Assembly: GCF_900111315.1 (NCBI RefSeq)
Contig: NZ_FOGU01000002.1
Span: 186,001-250,000, forward strand
Origin: Tranquillimonas rosea
GTDB taxonomy: Bacteria; Pseudomonadota; Alphaproteobacteria; Rhodobacterales; Rhodobacteraceae
Reading direction: 5' to 3'
Length of the DNA stretch: 64,000 bases
Shown here: positions 53,187 to 60,905 of the stretch, in pieces
Layout: every line of letters starts with the position of its first letter
Position numbering within the stretch: position 1 is the stretch's first letter
The notes under the pieces: generated by a model
What the model saw: the letters and a program-made list of their open reading frames with translations, nothing else
Database searches by the model: none
What the model was told of the DNA's origin: nothing
Made by a program: the position numbers and the translations under genes

Positions 53187-55478
53187 ATGAACAAAGCGAT
53201 CACCGACGGCCTTGTGCTGACGCCGCCCCCTTTTGCCAACGGTCTGGACGTGTGGTCGCGGGGGGACGGAACGCCCGGCGGCGCCAGTTACGCCGATGCC
53301 GACGACGCGGCCTTCGTGCCGTCCGATCCGGATTTCGGCGGATGTCTCGAGATCCTCAAGACGGAAAGCCTGCAGCGGCTGCGCTATGCCGGCGAGACGC
53401 CGCTGCTGCCGGGGTGCTACCTGCGCGTGAGGGCGCGGGTGAAGGCCGTCTCGGGCAACCGGCCGACCGTTCGCATCGCCGCCCATGCCGGGGCCGCCGG
53501 GGGCGGTGCGGTGCAGGGCGTGGTGACGCGCGGTCCGTCCGTGACGCTTGAGACCTATGGAGAGGTCGTCGAGGTCAGCGCCATCGTCGGCAGCGGGCCG
53601 AGAACCGGCGTCCACATGGTGTGGGGGACGGATGCCCTCTATGGCCATTTCGGGGTGGACCTGTCGGGGCCGAACGGCGGGGTGGTGCGGATCGACGACC
53701 TGACGATCGAAGACGTCACCGGCGCCTTCCTGCGCGACATGATGGACTGGGTCGACGTGCGCGACTTCGGCGCGGTGGGGGACGGCACGACCGACGACCG
53801 GGCCGCGTTCGAGGCGGCGGATGCCGCCGCCGGGGGGCGCCGCATCCTGGTGCCCGAGGGTGCGTTCCGCATTGGCGGGCCGCTGGTACTGGACAGCGCC
53901 GTGCGCTTTCAGGGGCGTATCGTGCAGGCGGCGGAGGATCGGTTCGTGCTGCGCAAGGGGTTCGACCTAGCGGCGTATGCGGATGCGTTCGGGGATGAGC
54001 TTCTGGCGTTTCGCAAGGCGTTCCAGGCGCTACTGAACGAGGCCGATCACGACAGCCTGGACCTGTGCGGCCGGCGGATCGACGTGACCGCTCCGGTGGA
54101 CCTCCAGGCCGCAGTGGGCAACCGCGCCCGGTTCGAGACGCGGCGGGTGATCCGCAACGGGGCGTTCAACGCGGTCGACGGCCCCGACTGGGACACCGGC
54201 GTGGTGACCAGCCAGGCGCGCTATAGCGCGGACAATCCCAAAACGTTGACCGACGTGGCGAACGTGGCCAATATCGAGGTCGGCTCGCTGGTCGCAGGCG
54301 ATGGCGTCGGGCGCGAGGTCTATGTCACCGCGAAGAATGTCGGTGCCGGGACGGTGACGCTGGCGCAAGAGCTGCATGCTCCAGCGGGGGTGCAGGCCTA
54401 TACCTTCCGGCGGTTCCGCTATGTTCTGGATTTCTCCGGGTTCGAGAAGCTGTCGAAATTCGCGCTGGAAGGCGTCGAGCTGCAGATGAACGACCGGGCG
54501 AGCGGCGTGATGCTGGCGCCGCAAGGCGCGCTGTTCCAGCTGAAGGACTGCTTCGTGACCAAGCCCAGGGACCGCGGCCTGAGCTCGCCGGGCCGGGGCT
54601 GTCAGGGGATGCAGATCGACGGCTGCAACTTTACCTCGTCCGAGCTGTCGCAGGCCGCGACGCAGCGCACGAGCGTCGGCTTCAACGTCAACGCCAACGA
54701 TCCCAAGATCCGCGGCAACCGCTTCCAGCAGTTCGGCACGACGATGGTGCTGTGCGGGGCCGGCAACCTTCTGGTGGGCAACCACTGGTTCCAGGGCGAT
54801 ACCCGCACTGACGGCGCGCGGGCGGCCGGGCTGGTGCTGACACAGACGAACGTCAAGACGGTGATCACCGGCAACTACCTGGACAATTCCTTTGTCGAGT
54901 GGACAAATGAGCACGACGCGCGGCCGGCCTTCTCCAGCGAGTTCTCGTTCGGCGGTCTCTCGTTTTCGGGCAACATCTTTACCGCCAACGACGTCGCGGC
55001 GTCGTTCCGCTGGATCGTGGTGCGGCCCTGCGGCTGGGGGCATTTCATCAATGGGCTGACGGTGACAGGCAACACGTTCAAGGTGCTCAACTCGACGATC
55101 CAGCGGGTCGAGCGTCTGGACGATTCGATCGCCGCGCTGGACCGCGGGCGGATGCGGAACGTCACCTTTGCCGGGAACACTTTCAACGGGGTCGGGCAGG
55201 CGACGATCAACCCGGTCGTGCTGGACTACGCGCAGAACACCAACGCGGCGACCTGGACGCTGGCGGCGGGCGCGTATCTGCCGTTCGGCGGCGCGGCCCG
55301 GACGGTGGTGGCGGTGGTCCCCGAGGGCGAGATCCGGACGACCGGCGGCGCGGCGGTACATGCCATGCCGTCGGTGACGCCACGGGCCGGGGCCGGGGAG
55401 GGGAGCGTGCGTCTGGGCTGGCCGGTGCCGGCGCGGGGGCGGGTACAGGTCACCGTCCGCGCGGATTCTCCGATCTAG
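53187..55478 (+). CDS. Right-handed beta-helix protein (GH28-related / pectate-lyase-3 type)
   Basis: This 763-residue protein has an N-terminal jelly-roll-like segment (about 1-180) and then VDVRDFGAVGDGTTDDRAAFEAAD (about 187-210), the hallmark that opens pectate-lyase-3/tailspike beta-helices. Many short repeats such as ITGNYLDN, FSGNIFTAND, VTGNTFKV and FAGNTFNG follow, each one a helix rung. No signal peptide is visible. No polygalacturonase catalytic set (NTD, DD, GHG) was seen. It may be a surface or phage-derived tail-type polysaccharide-binding protein. It is not flanked by other phage genes. Confidence 0.8.
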   Translation: MNKAITDGLVLTPPPFANGLDVWSRGDGTPGGASYADADDAAFVPSDPDFGGCLEILKTESLQRLRYAGETPLLPGCYLRVRARVKAVSGNRPTVRIAAHAGAAGGGAVQGVVTRGPSVTLETYGEVVEVSAIVGSGPRTGVHMVWGTDALYGHFGVDLSGPNGGVVRIDDLTIEDVTGAFLRDMMDWVDVRDFGAVGDGTTDDRAAFEAADAAAGGRRILVPEGAFRIGGPLVLDSAVRFQGRIVQAAEDRFVLRKGFDLAAYADAFGDELLAFRKAFQALLNEADHDSLDLCGRRIDVTAPVDLQAAVGNRARFETRRVIRNGAFNAVDGPDWDTGVVTSQARYSADNPKTLTDVANVANIEVGSLVAGDGVGREVYVTAKNVGAGTVTLAQELHAPAGVQAYTFRRFRYVLDFSGFEKLSKFALEGVELQMNDRASGVMLAPQGALFQLKDCFVTKPRDRGLSSPGRGCQGMQIDGCNFTSSELSQAATQRTSVGFNVNANDPKIRGNRFQQFGTTMVLCGAGNLLVGNHWFQGDTRTDGARAAGLVLTQTNVKTVITGNYLDNSFVEWTNEHDARPAFSSEFSFGGLSFSGNIFTANDVAASFRWIVVRPCGWGHFINGLTVTGNTFKVLNSTIQRVERLDDSIAALDRGRMRNVTFAGNTFNGVGQATINPVVLDYAQNTNAATWTLAAGAYLPFGGAARTVVAVVPEGEIRTTGGAAVHAMPSVTPRAGAGEGSVRLGWPVPARGRVQVTVRADSPI

Positions 55479-55954
55479 GGCAGGTCGCAGGGGTCGAGCC
55501 GTGTGGCCCGGCCGAAGCCGCCGTTCAGCAGCCCGCCTTCGGGCGTGAAGGTGACGATATGGAAATCCGCGAAGTCGATGTAGAGCTTCGTCTTCGGCAG
55601 CCGGTCGAGGAGCTGGGCGCGGAGGGTGCGGTGCTCGGCCCCGTCGCGGGGCACGAAGGCGGCCACGACGTGCAGGGTCAAGCGGGGATGCGCCAGCGGG
55701 TCGCCGCGCCCGGCCTCGCCGACCAGAAGCGCAGCGCGGGGATGCGCCCGCAGTGCGGCGGTGTGTGGCGCAAGGTCCGATACGAGGCTGAGCAGCCCCG
55801 CCTCGGGCCCGGTGCAGAGCGCGATCCGGCTGACCGAAGGCGTACCCGTCTCGGCGCGGGTGACGGCAAGGGCGGCATGGTCGGCTTCTCGGATCAGCCG
55901 CGCGGCGAGGGCGCGGCTGTCTGCGTCGGGCGGGCGGAACGGGTCGTTTGGCAT
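55475..55954 (-). CDS. Pyridoxamine 5'-phosphate oxidase-like flavin/heme-binding fold protein (HugZ-like)
   Basis: This 159-residue protein has the split-barrel pattern (ALAVTRAETGTPSVSRIALCTG, LLSLVSDLAPHTAALRAHPRAALLVGE). It resembles the HugZ/PNPOx group that binds FMN, F420 or heme. It lacks the C-terminal extension of full-length HugZ. Its stop codon shares the bases CTAG (55475-55478) with the convergent beta-helix gene. The substrate is unknown. Confidence 0.82.
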   Translation of the reverse strand: MPNDPFRPPDADSRALAARLIREADHAALAVTRAETGTPSVSRIALCTGPEAGLLSLVSDLAPHTAALRAHPRAALLVGEAGRGDPLAHPRLTLHVVAAFVPRDGAEHRTLRAQLLDRLPKTKLYIDFADFHIVTFTPEGGLLNGGFGRATRLDPCDLP

Positions 55955-55984
55955 CGGGCCTCGTCGTGCTGCGGTACGCCGAGG

Positions 55985-56644
55985 CTAGAACGTGAACCAG
56001 GTTCCCGCCAGCAGGCCGCGCTTGCCCTCGTCGTCGGGCGACCAGATCCCGCCGATCTGAAGGTCCATGCGTTTGGTTGCGCGGCGGACATAGGACGGGG
56101 CGAGCACCCAGTCGCTGTCCTCGTCGTCGCCATCACGGCGCAGCTGGAGGATGGCGTGGGAGCGGTCGTCGGGGTTGAGGCCCAGCGTGATCTCGATCTT
56201 CGAGGCACGGTTGCCGGTGTCGAGCCCGATCTCGGCCGCCGCGTCGAGCGACACCCAGCCGGGCCGCCCCAGCGCGGTGAGCCCGCGGCCCCAGGACAGG
56301 CCGGGGCGCAGCAGCGGCTCGCCCCTGCCCGCATCGTCGGTGCGGTGGCCGAGCCCAAGTTCGGCCGCCACGCGATAGGGTGGGGTGACCGGGACCGCCA
56401 CGCGCAGGAAGCCGTATGTCTCGCCGCTCTCGGTAGCGGTGGCGCGGCCGTACTTGGCGCCGAGGGTCAGGCCCGGCCGGGCGCCCCATTCGGCATAGGT
56501 CGCGCCCCAGAGGTCGCGCACGCCGTCCTCTTCGGTCAGTTCCGAGACGCTGCTGATGAACAGCTCTCCCTCCTCCCTCAGCCAGGGGCCGCCTAGGGCG
56601 GGGCCGGCGCAGAGCAGGGCGGCGGCAAGGAGGGCACGGCGCAT
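55985..56644 (-). CDS. Putative outer-membrane beta-barrel protein
   Basis: This 219-residue protein has a signal peptide (MRRALLAAALLCAGPALG). It consists of alternating hydrophobic/polar beta strands (ELFISSVSELTEED, GLTLGAKYGRATAT, VSLDAAAEIGLDTG, IEITLGL) and ends LAGTWFTF with a terminal Phe, as outer-membrane barrels do. No named family is recognised. A perfect CtrA-type box lies 46 bases upstream of the ATG, so cell-cycle or motility-type control is possible. Confidence 0.7.
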   Translation of the reverse strand: MRRALLAAALLCAGPALGGPWLREEGELFISSVSELTEEDGVRDLWGATYAEWGARPGLTLGAKYGRATATESGETYGFLRVAVPVTPPYRVAAELGLGHRTDDAGRGEPLLRPGLSWGRGLTALGRPGWVSLDAAAEIGLDTGNRASKIEITLGLNPDDRSHAILQLRRDGDDEDSDWVLAPSYVRRATKRMDLQIGGIWSPDDEGKRGLLAGTWFTF

Positions 56645-56689
56645 GGGCGGTCTCCTATCAGGTCGGAGACAACCATGCCGGGCAGAGAA

Positions 56690-56704
56690 TTAAGGCCGCG
56701 TTAA
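56690..56704 (-). promoter_or_regulatory. CtrA-type box TTAA-N7-TTAA
   Basis: TTAA (56690-56693), seven bases, TTAA (56701-56704): an exact match to the CtrA binding consensus in a genome where TTAA is rare. On the minus strand it reads TTAAC-N6-TTAA. It lies 46 bases upstream of the barrel-protein ATG and just after the stop of a CtrA-like regulator gene, between the two. Confidence 0.65.
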
Positions 56705-56712
56705 GCGCCGCG

Positions 56713-57402
56713 TCAGGCGGCGGCGACCAGCGGCGCGGGCGTGAAGCGGTAGCCGCGTCCGAAGGCCGTCTCGATCGCATCCGAGGGGCCGCCGGCGGCC
56801 GCGATCTTCTTGCGGATGCGGCAGACATAGACGTCGAGGATGCGGATCTCGGGCTCGTCGTCCCATGCGTAGAGCCGGGTCATCATTTCGTCCTTGCCGA
56901 TCAGGTGCCCGGCCCGCAGCACCATCATCTCGACGATCTCGTATTCCAGCCGGGTGAGGTGCAGGAGCGTCCCGGCGACCGTGACCCGGCGCGCGCCGAG
57001 GTCGAGTGTCAGGGGACCGTGCTCGATGCGGTCGGTGGCGAAGCCGGTGGCGCGGCGAACCATCGTGCGCAGGCGCGCGGCGCTTTCGGCGGGGCGCATC
57101 CGTGCCGACCCGAGCACCAGGTCGGCGCCGGCCTCGTACAGCGCGGCGCGATCGGTCTCGCGGCGCGGCGGCAGGACGAGAGCGGGCAGGGTGGCCGACC
57201 GCGCGCGCAGCGTCCGCAGCGCGGCGGGGCCGGCGAGATCGGGGAGGGTTGGGTCGAGCACGACCGCATCCTGCGCGCCGTGGTCCAGTGCGTGCAGAAA
57301 GTCGGCGGCGGTTTCGACGCGGCTGATCAGCAGGCCCTGGGACATCAGATCGTGGGCCATGGCGGTAGCGGCCCAGGTGGTTTCGGTAACGAGAACGCGC
57401 AT
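56713..57402 (-). CDS. CtrA-like OmpR-family regulator with degenerate receiver
   Basis: The 229-residue protein has a receiver-like domain (1-118) and a winged-helix domain (about 130-229). The latter strongly resembles CtrA: LHLTRLEYEIVEMMVLRAG, then WDDEPEIRILDVYVCRIRKKIAAAGG and ETAFGRGYRF. The receiver begins MRVLVTETTW, so the acidic pair is replaced by Thr; the phospho-Asp position remains in VVLDPTLPDLAG, and the usual Lys near the end is missing. Phosphorylation as in a normal response regulator is therefore doubtful. True CtrA is expected elsewhere in the genome; this looks like a divergent paralogue. Confidence 0.85.
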   Translation of the reverse strand: MRVLVTETTWAATAMAHDLMSQGLLISRVETAADFLHALDHGAQDAVVLDPTLPDLAGPAALRTLRARSATLPALVLPPRRETDRAALYEAGADLVLGSARMRPAESAARLRTMVRRATGFATDRIEHGPLTLDLGARRVTVAGTLLHLTRLEYEIVEMMVLRAGHLIGKDEMMTRLYAWDDEPEIRILDVYVCRIRKKIAAAGGPSDAIETAFGRGYRFTPAPLVAAA

Positions 57403-57714
57403 GGTCTTTCTCCCATCGGACGGGGCCGGTCGAGCCGGCGGGCAAAACAGGGGTGTCGTGCGTTCGCACGGACTGCGGCGCGGTGGCCGGACCCGTTCTG
57501 GGGAGAGGCGCGGGCTTTGCCGCGCGGGGCCAGTGGCCCATCGAGGGGCCGCGGTGCATGCTTGACGGGATGCTGCCGGAGCGTGGCGGAAACGCGGCAG
57601 CACCGCGCCGAAAGTCCGGAAAATACCAAGGCACCGCAGGAACGGCGCGGAAGGTATTGAGATCGCGCGGCTTTCCACATCATGGTGTGCCGGTGACGCC
57701 GGGCGGGACAGGAC
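57403..57714. other. 312-base divergent intergenic region
   Basis: There is no gene between the CtrA-like regulator and the sulfotransferase-like gene. It holds a perfect inverted repeat CGTGCG-TT-CGCACG (57457-57470) that could be an operator, and AATACC/GGTATT half-sites near 57624 and 57653. Divergent promoters must lie here but none is clear enough to name. Confidence 0.5.
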
Positions 57715-58317
57715 ATGCTGTATTTCGAGACGGAGAACCTGGTCTATCTGGCCAACCCCAAGACCGGTTCGATGGCGGTCGAGGCCGCGCTGGCGGGGCG
57801 TGCGGCGATGGAGATCCGCTCGCCCTCCGGCCTGCGTCACATGAACGTCGCGGGCTTCCGCAATAGCCTGGAGCCGATGATCACCCGCCACTCGGGCCGG
57901 GCGCCGGAGCTCTTCGTTGTCGTGCGCGAGCCGCTCTCTCACCTGCTGAGCTGGTACCGCTATCGCCGGCGCGGCCAGATCGCCGGCAGCCCGAAGAGCA
58001 CGGCGGGCCTGACGGCAGAGGCGTTCCTGCTGGAGACGCTGAAGGACGAGCCCGCGCCCTGCGCTCGGGTCGGCAGCCAGAGCCGGTTCGTGGGCGAATG
58101 GACGAAAAAGGCGCCGCCCGACTTCCTGTTTCCCTACGAGCGGCCCGAGCGGCTGCGCGGGTTCCTAGAGGCGCGGTTCGGCGCGGTGGAACTGCCGCAG
58201 GTCAATGTCTCGCCGCGCGAGGAACTGACGGTGTGCGCCGAGATCGCGGCGCGGGTCCGGGCGGCGCGGGCCGCCGATGTCGCGCTGTACGAACGGGTTC
58301 TGGCAAGCTCCGCCTGA
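57715..58317 (+). CDS. Sulfotransferase-like protein
   Basis: This 200-residue protein has a phosphosulfate-binding-type loop NPKTGSMAVEAAL near the N-terminus and VVREPLSHLLSWYRYR, matching the 3'-phosphate Arg/Ser motif of PAPS-dependent sulfotransferases. It is shorter than usual. Members of this type in Rhodobacterales are often called sulfotransferase-family proteins, with unknown acceptors. GGACAGGAC precedes the ATG. Confidence 0.78.
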   Translation: MLYFETENLVYLANPKTGSMAVEAALAGRAAMEIRSPSGLRHMNVAGFRNSLEPMITRHSGRAPELFVVVREPLSHLLSWYRYRRRGQIAGSPKSTAGLTAEAFLLETLKDEPAPCARVGSQSRFVGEWTKKAPPDFLFPYERPERLRGFLEARFGAVELPQVNVSPREELTVCAEIAARVRAARAADVALYERVLASSA

Positions 58318-58335
58318 TGAGGCTGACGGAATATC

Positions 58336-58373
58336 TGATGTACGTTGCCCAAAATTGCTCGCTCCTCTAGGCT
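58336..58373 (+). promoter_or_regulatory. Promoter and LacI-type operator of the sugar regulator gene
   Basis: TGATGTACGTTGCCCA (58336-58351) contains CTGATGTACGTT, which recurs at 59488 ahead of the ABC operon. It overlaps a TTGCCC (58345-58350), with TAGGCT 17 bases on (58368-58373) as -35/-10 boxes. This suggests autoregulation by the LacI-family protein that follows. Confidence 0.55.
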
Positions 58374-58401
58374 GCCTTTGGTCAAGAAGTCGGAAAAGAG
58401 C

Positions 58402-59430
58402 ATGAGCAGACCCACCGTCCACGATGTCGCCCGCACCGCCGGGGTCAGCCTGTCGACCGTCGACAGGGTGTTGAACGGCCGCGACGGGGTGCGCGCGGCG
58501 ACGCTCGAACGGGTCAACGCGGCGATGCGCGAGTTGGGTTACCAGCGCGACGTGGCGGCGGCGAACCTGTCCAAGCGGCGGCGCTATCGTCTGCGGTTCT
58601 TTCTGCCCGAGGGGCCCAACGCCTTCATGCGCGGGGTGCAGGACGAGGTGGAGTCCTGCGGCTCGGAGATGTGGCCGGAGCGGGTCGAGTTGTCGGTCGA
58701 GACGGTGCCGCCGTTCGACGCCGAGGCGCTGGCCGAGCGGCTGCGCGCGGTCGATCCCGAGGCGGTCGACGGGCTGGCGGTGGTCGCCACCGACAGTGCG
58801 GCGGTGATGGCCGCGATCGCGCGCTTGGTGGAGGCCGGGGTGCCGGTGGTGACGCTGGTCTCCGACCTGCCGTCTTCGCGCCGGGGGTATTTCGTGGGGA
58901 TCGACAACGTGGTCGCCGGGCGGACTGCGGCGGGTCTTTTGGGGCGTTTCTGCCGGTTCCGGCCTGGAAAGGTGGCTGTCATCGCCGGATCGATGGTGGT
59001 GCGCGACCATGTCGAGCGGCGGCTGGGGTTCGAGCAGGTGATGCGCAGCGAGTTTCCCACGCTCGAGGTCATGCCGACGATCGAGGGCCTCGACGACGCC
59101 GACGTGGTCGCGGACAAGCTTGGGGCGCTTCTGGCGGCGCATGACGACCTTGTAGGAATCTACAGCCTGGGCGCGGGGAATCGCGGGGTGATCCGGGCGC
59201 TGTCGGACACGCCCGAGGCCGAGCGACCGGCGATCGTGGTGCACGAACTGACGCCCCATACGCGCGAGGCGCTTCTGTCGGGTATGTTCGACGCGGCGAT
59301 CAACCAGGACATCGGCCGCGAGGTGCGCGGCGCGGTCCGGGCGCTGCGGGCGCTGATCGACGGGGCCTCGCCCGAGGCGGCGGGTGAGCGGATCGGTGTC
59401 GAGGTTTTCCTGCGCGACAACCTTCCCTGA
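58402..59430 (+). CDS. LacI-family transcriptional regulator of the xylo-oligosaccharide-type locus
   Basis: The 342-residue regulator has a helix-turn-helix (TVHDVARTAGVSLSTVDRVLNGRDGVR) and a periplasmic-binding-like domain of the ribose/xylose sensor type (FFLPEGPNAFMRG, YFVGIDNVVAGRTAAGLLGRF, VIAGSMVVRDHVERRLGF). It stands directly before the ABC operon, and both have the same 12-base element upstream. The ligand is probably a pentose or pentose oligosaccharide, inferred from the GH43 gene. GGAAAAGAG precedes the ATG at 58402. Confidence 0.9.
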   Translation: MSRPTVHDVARTAGVSLSTVDRVLNGRDGVRAATLERVNAAMRELGYQRDVAAANLSKRRRYRLRFFLPEGPNAFMRGVQDEVESCGSEMWPERVELSVETVPPFDAEALAERLRAVDPEAVDGLAVVATDSAAVMAAIARLVEAGVPVVTLVSDLPSSRRGYFVGIDNVVAGRTAAGLLGRFCRFRPGKVAVIAGSMVVRDHVERRLGFEQVMRSEFPTLEVMPTIEGLDDADVVADKLGALLAAHDDLVGIYSLGAGNRGVIRALSDTPEAERPAIVVHELTPHTREALLSGMFDAAINQDIGREVRGAVRALRALIDGASPEAAGERIGVEVFLRDNLP

Positions 59431-59457
59431 GCGGGCCTACGCGGCGCCGCCCAAAAA

Positions 59458-59467
59458 TGGTATACCA
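59458..59467. promoter_or_regulatory. GntR/ExuR-type palindrome TGGTATACCA
   Basis: The perfect 10-base palindrome TGGTATACCA lies in an A/T context (AAAAA before, AAT after), just upstream of the -35 box of the sugar ABC operon. The same core is the known ExuR/UxuR operator in gammaproteobacteria. No GntR gene is in the window, so the binding protein is unknown. Confidence 0.5.
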
Positions 59468-59470
59468 AAT

Positions 59471-59504
59471 TTGCGTCACGGCTTTTCCTGATGTACGTTA
59501 GTCA
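59471..59504 (+). promoter_or_regulatory. Promoter and LacI-type operator of the sugar ABC operon
   Basis: TTGCGT (59471-59476) and TACGTT (59494-59499) are 17 bases apart. TGATGTACGTTAGTCA (59489-59504), a pseudo-palindrome centred on CG with TGA and TCA ends, covers the -10 box. The first part repeats the element ahead of the regulator gene at 58336. Confidence 0.6.
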
Positions 59505-59562
59505 AACGATGTGATTCGAGAGGCCGGTCCGTCCGGCCGCCAGATCATGCAGGGAGGATAGC

Positions 59563-60825
59563 ATGAGACATTCCGTTGCGACGGCCGCGCTGCTTATCGG
59601 TGTGGCGGGTGCCAACGCCGCGATGGCGCAGACCGAGATCAACGTTCTGCGCGTGGCCGTGAACGACGAGCAAGAGGCCTATTACGAAGAGATTGCGCAG
59701 GCCTACGAAGAGCAGAACGACGGCGTGACCGTCACCTTCGAGTACATCGCCAACGAGGCGTACAAGTCGAAGCTGCCGACGCTGCTGCAATCCGACGCCC
59801 GGCCCGACATCTTCTACAGCTGGGGCGGTCAGACGCTGGTGGAGCAGGCGAATGCCGGTTTCCTGCAGGGCATCTCGGACATGCTGCCCGAAGAGATGAC
59901 CGGCACCATCCCCGAGGCCGGGCTGAACGCCTATACGGTGGACGGCAATCTCTATGGCCTGCCGCTCTACGCGACCGAGGTGGTGTTCTGGACCAACACC
60001 GCGCTGACCGAAGAGGCCGGGGTCGACATCGACCAGATCGAGACCTGGGAAGATTTCCTGGGAGCTGTGCAGACGCTGAAGGATGCGAGCGTCACGCCGA
60101 TCATCGCCGGCGGTCAGGACAAGTGGCCGCTGCACTTCTACTGGAGCTACCTCGCGTTGCGCGAAGGCGGTCCCGACGTGGTGAGCGATGCGATGGCGGG
60201 CGAGAACGGCGGCTTCGAAAGCGAAGCATTCGTCGAAGCCGGCAAGGAGTTCCAGAAGCTCACCGACATGGAGCCGTTCCAGTCGGGCTTCATGGGCACG
60301 ACCTACGAGACGGCGAGCGGCATGTTCGCCGACGGCGAGGGCGCGTTCCATCTGATGGGCGACTGGGACTACCTGCCGATGCGCGAGCGCTCGACCAGCG
60401 GCGAGGGCCTGCCGGATGAGCAACTGGCGATCTTCAGCTTCCCCGTCCTGGCCGACCCGGTGTCCGAGGGGGGCGAGGGCGCCACGCTGGGCGGCATCAA
60501 CGGCTGGGCGGTGTCGCAATCGGCCGAGCCCGAGGCGGTGGACTTCCTCGCCTTCATGCTGAGCGAGGAGAACCAGCGCAAGGCGGCCGAGCAGGAGCTG
60601 TTCATCCCGATCGTCGAGGGTACCGGCGACGCGCTGTCCAACCCGTTCTACCAGCAGGTGTCCGAGGACATCACGAACAGCAGTTACCACCAGATCTTCC
60701 TGGACCAGTTCCTGGGGGCCTCGGTGGGCGCGACCGTGAACGACATCTCGGCCGACCTCGCGCAGGACGCGATCACGCCGGAAGAGGCGGCGGCGCAGGT
60801 CCAGGAGGCCTGGGACTTCCGCTGA
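59563..60825 (+). CDS. Sugar ABC transporter, extracellular binding protein (family 1)
   Basis: This 420-residue protein has a signal peptide (MRHSVATAALLIGVAGANAAMAQ) and the family 1 fold: ARPDIFYSWGGQTLVEQANAG, YGLPLYATEVVFWTNTAL and MFADGEGAFHLMGDWDY. GGGAGG precedes the ATG. It delivers an oligosaccharide to the two permeases encoded next. A xylo-oligosaccharide is the likely ligand because a GH43 xylosidase follows. No ATPase gene is visible in the window; it may lie beyond the right edge. Confidence 0.92.
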   Translation: MRHSVATAALLIGVAGANAAMAQTEINVLRVAVNDEQEAYYEEIAQAYEEQNDGVTVTFEYIANEAYKSKLPTLLQSDARPDIFYSWGGQTLVEQANAGFLQGISDMLPEEMTGTIPEAGLNAYTVDGNLYGLPLYATEVVFWTNTALTEEAGVDIDQIETWEDFLGAVQTLKDASVTPIIAGGQDKWPLHFYWSYLALREGGPDVVSDAMAGENGGFESEAFVEAGKEFQKLTDMEPFQSGFMGTTYETASGMFADGEGAFHLMGDWDYLPMRERSTSGEGLPDEQLAIFSFPVLADPVSEGGEGATLGGINGWAVSQSAEPEAVDFLAFMLSEENQRKAAEQELFIPIVEGTGDALSNPFYQQVSEDITNSSYHQIFLDQFLGASVGATVNDISADLAQDAITPEEAAAQVQEAWDFR

Positions 60826-60832
60826 GCCTTGC

Positions 60833-60863
60833 CGCGGCGCGCGCCTGACCCGCGCGCGCCGCG
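60833..60863 (+). terminator. Intercistronic hairpin between binding protein and permease genes
   Basis: A perfect 12-bp GC stem (60833-60844 with 60852-60863), loop CTGACCC, lies 8 bases after the binding-protein stop and 43 bases before the permease ATG. It has no T-tract and probably protects the upstream mRNA or causes partial termination. Confidence 0.65.
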
Positions 60864-60905
60864 CATCCGCTTCATCCGATCCTAACCGAGCATCTGGGGG
60901 ATGGC

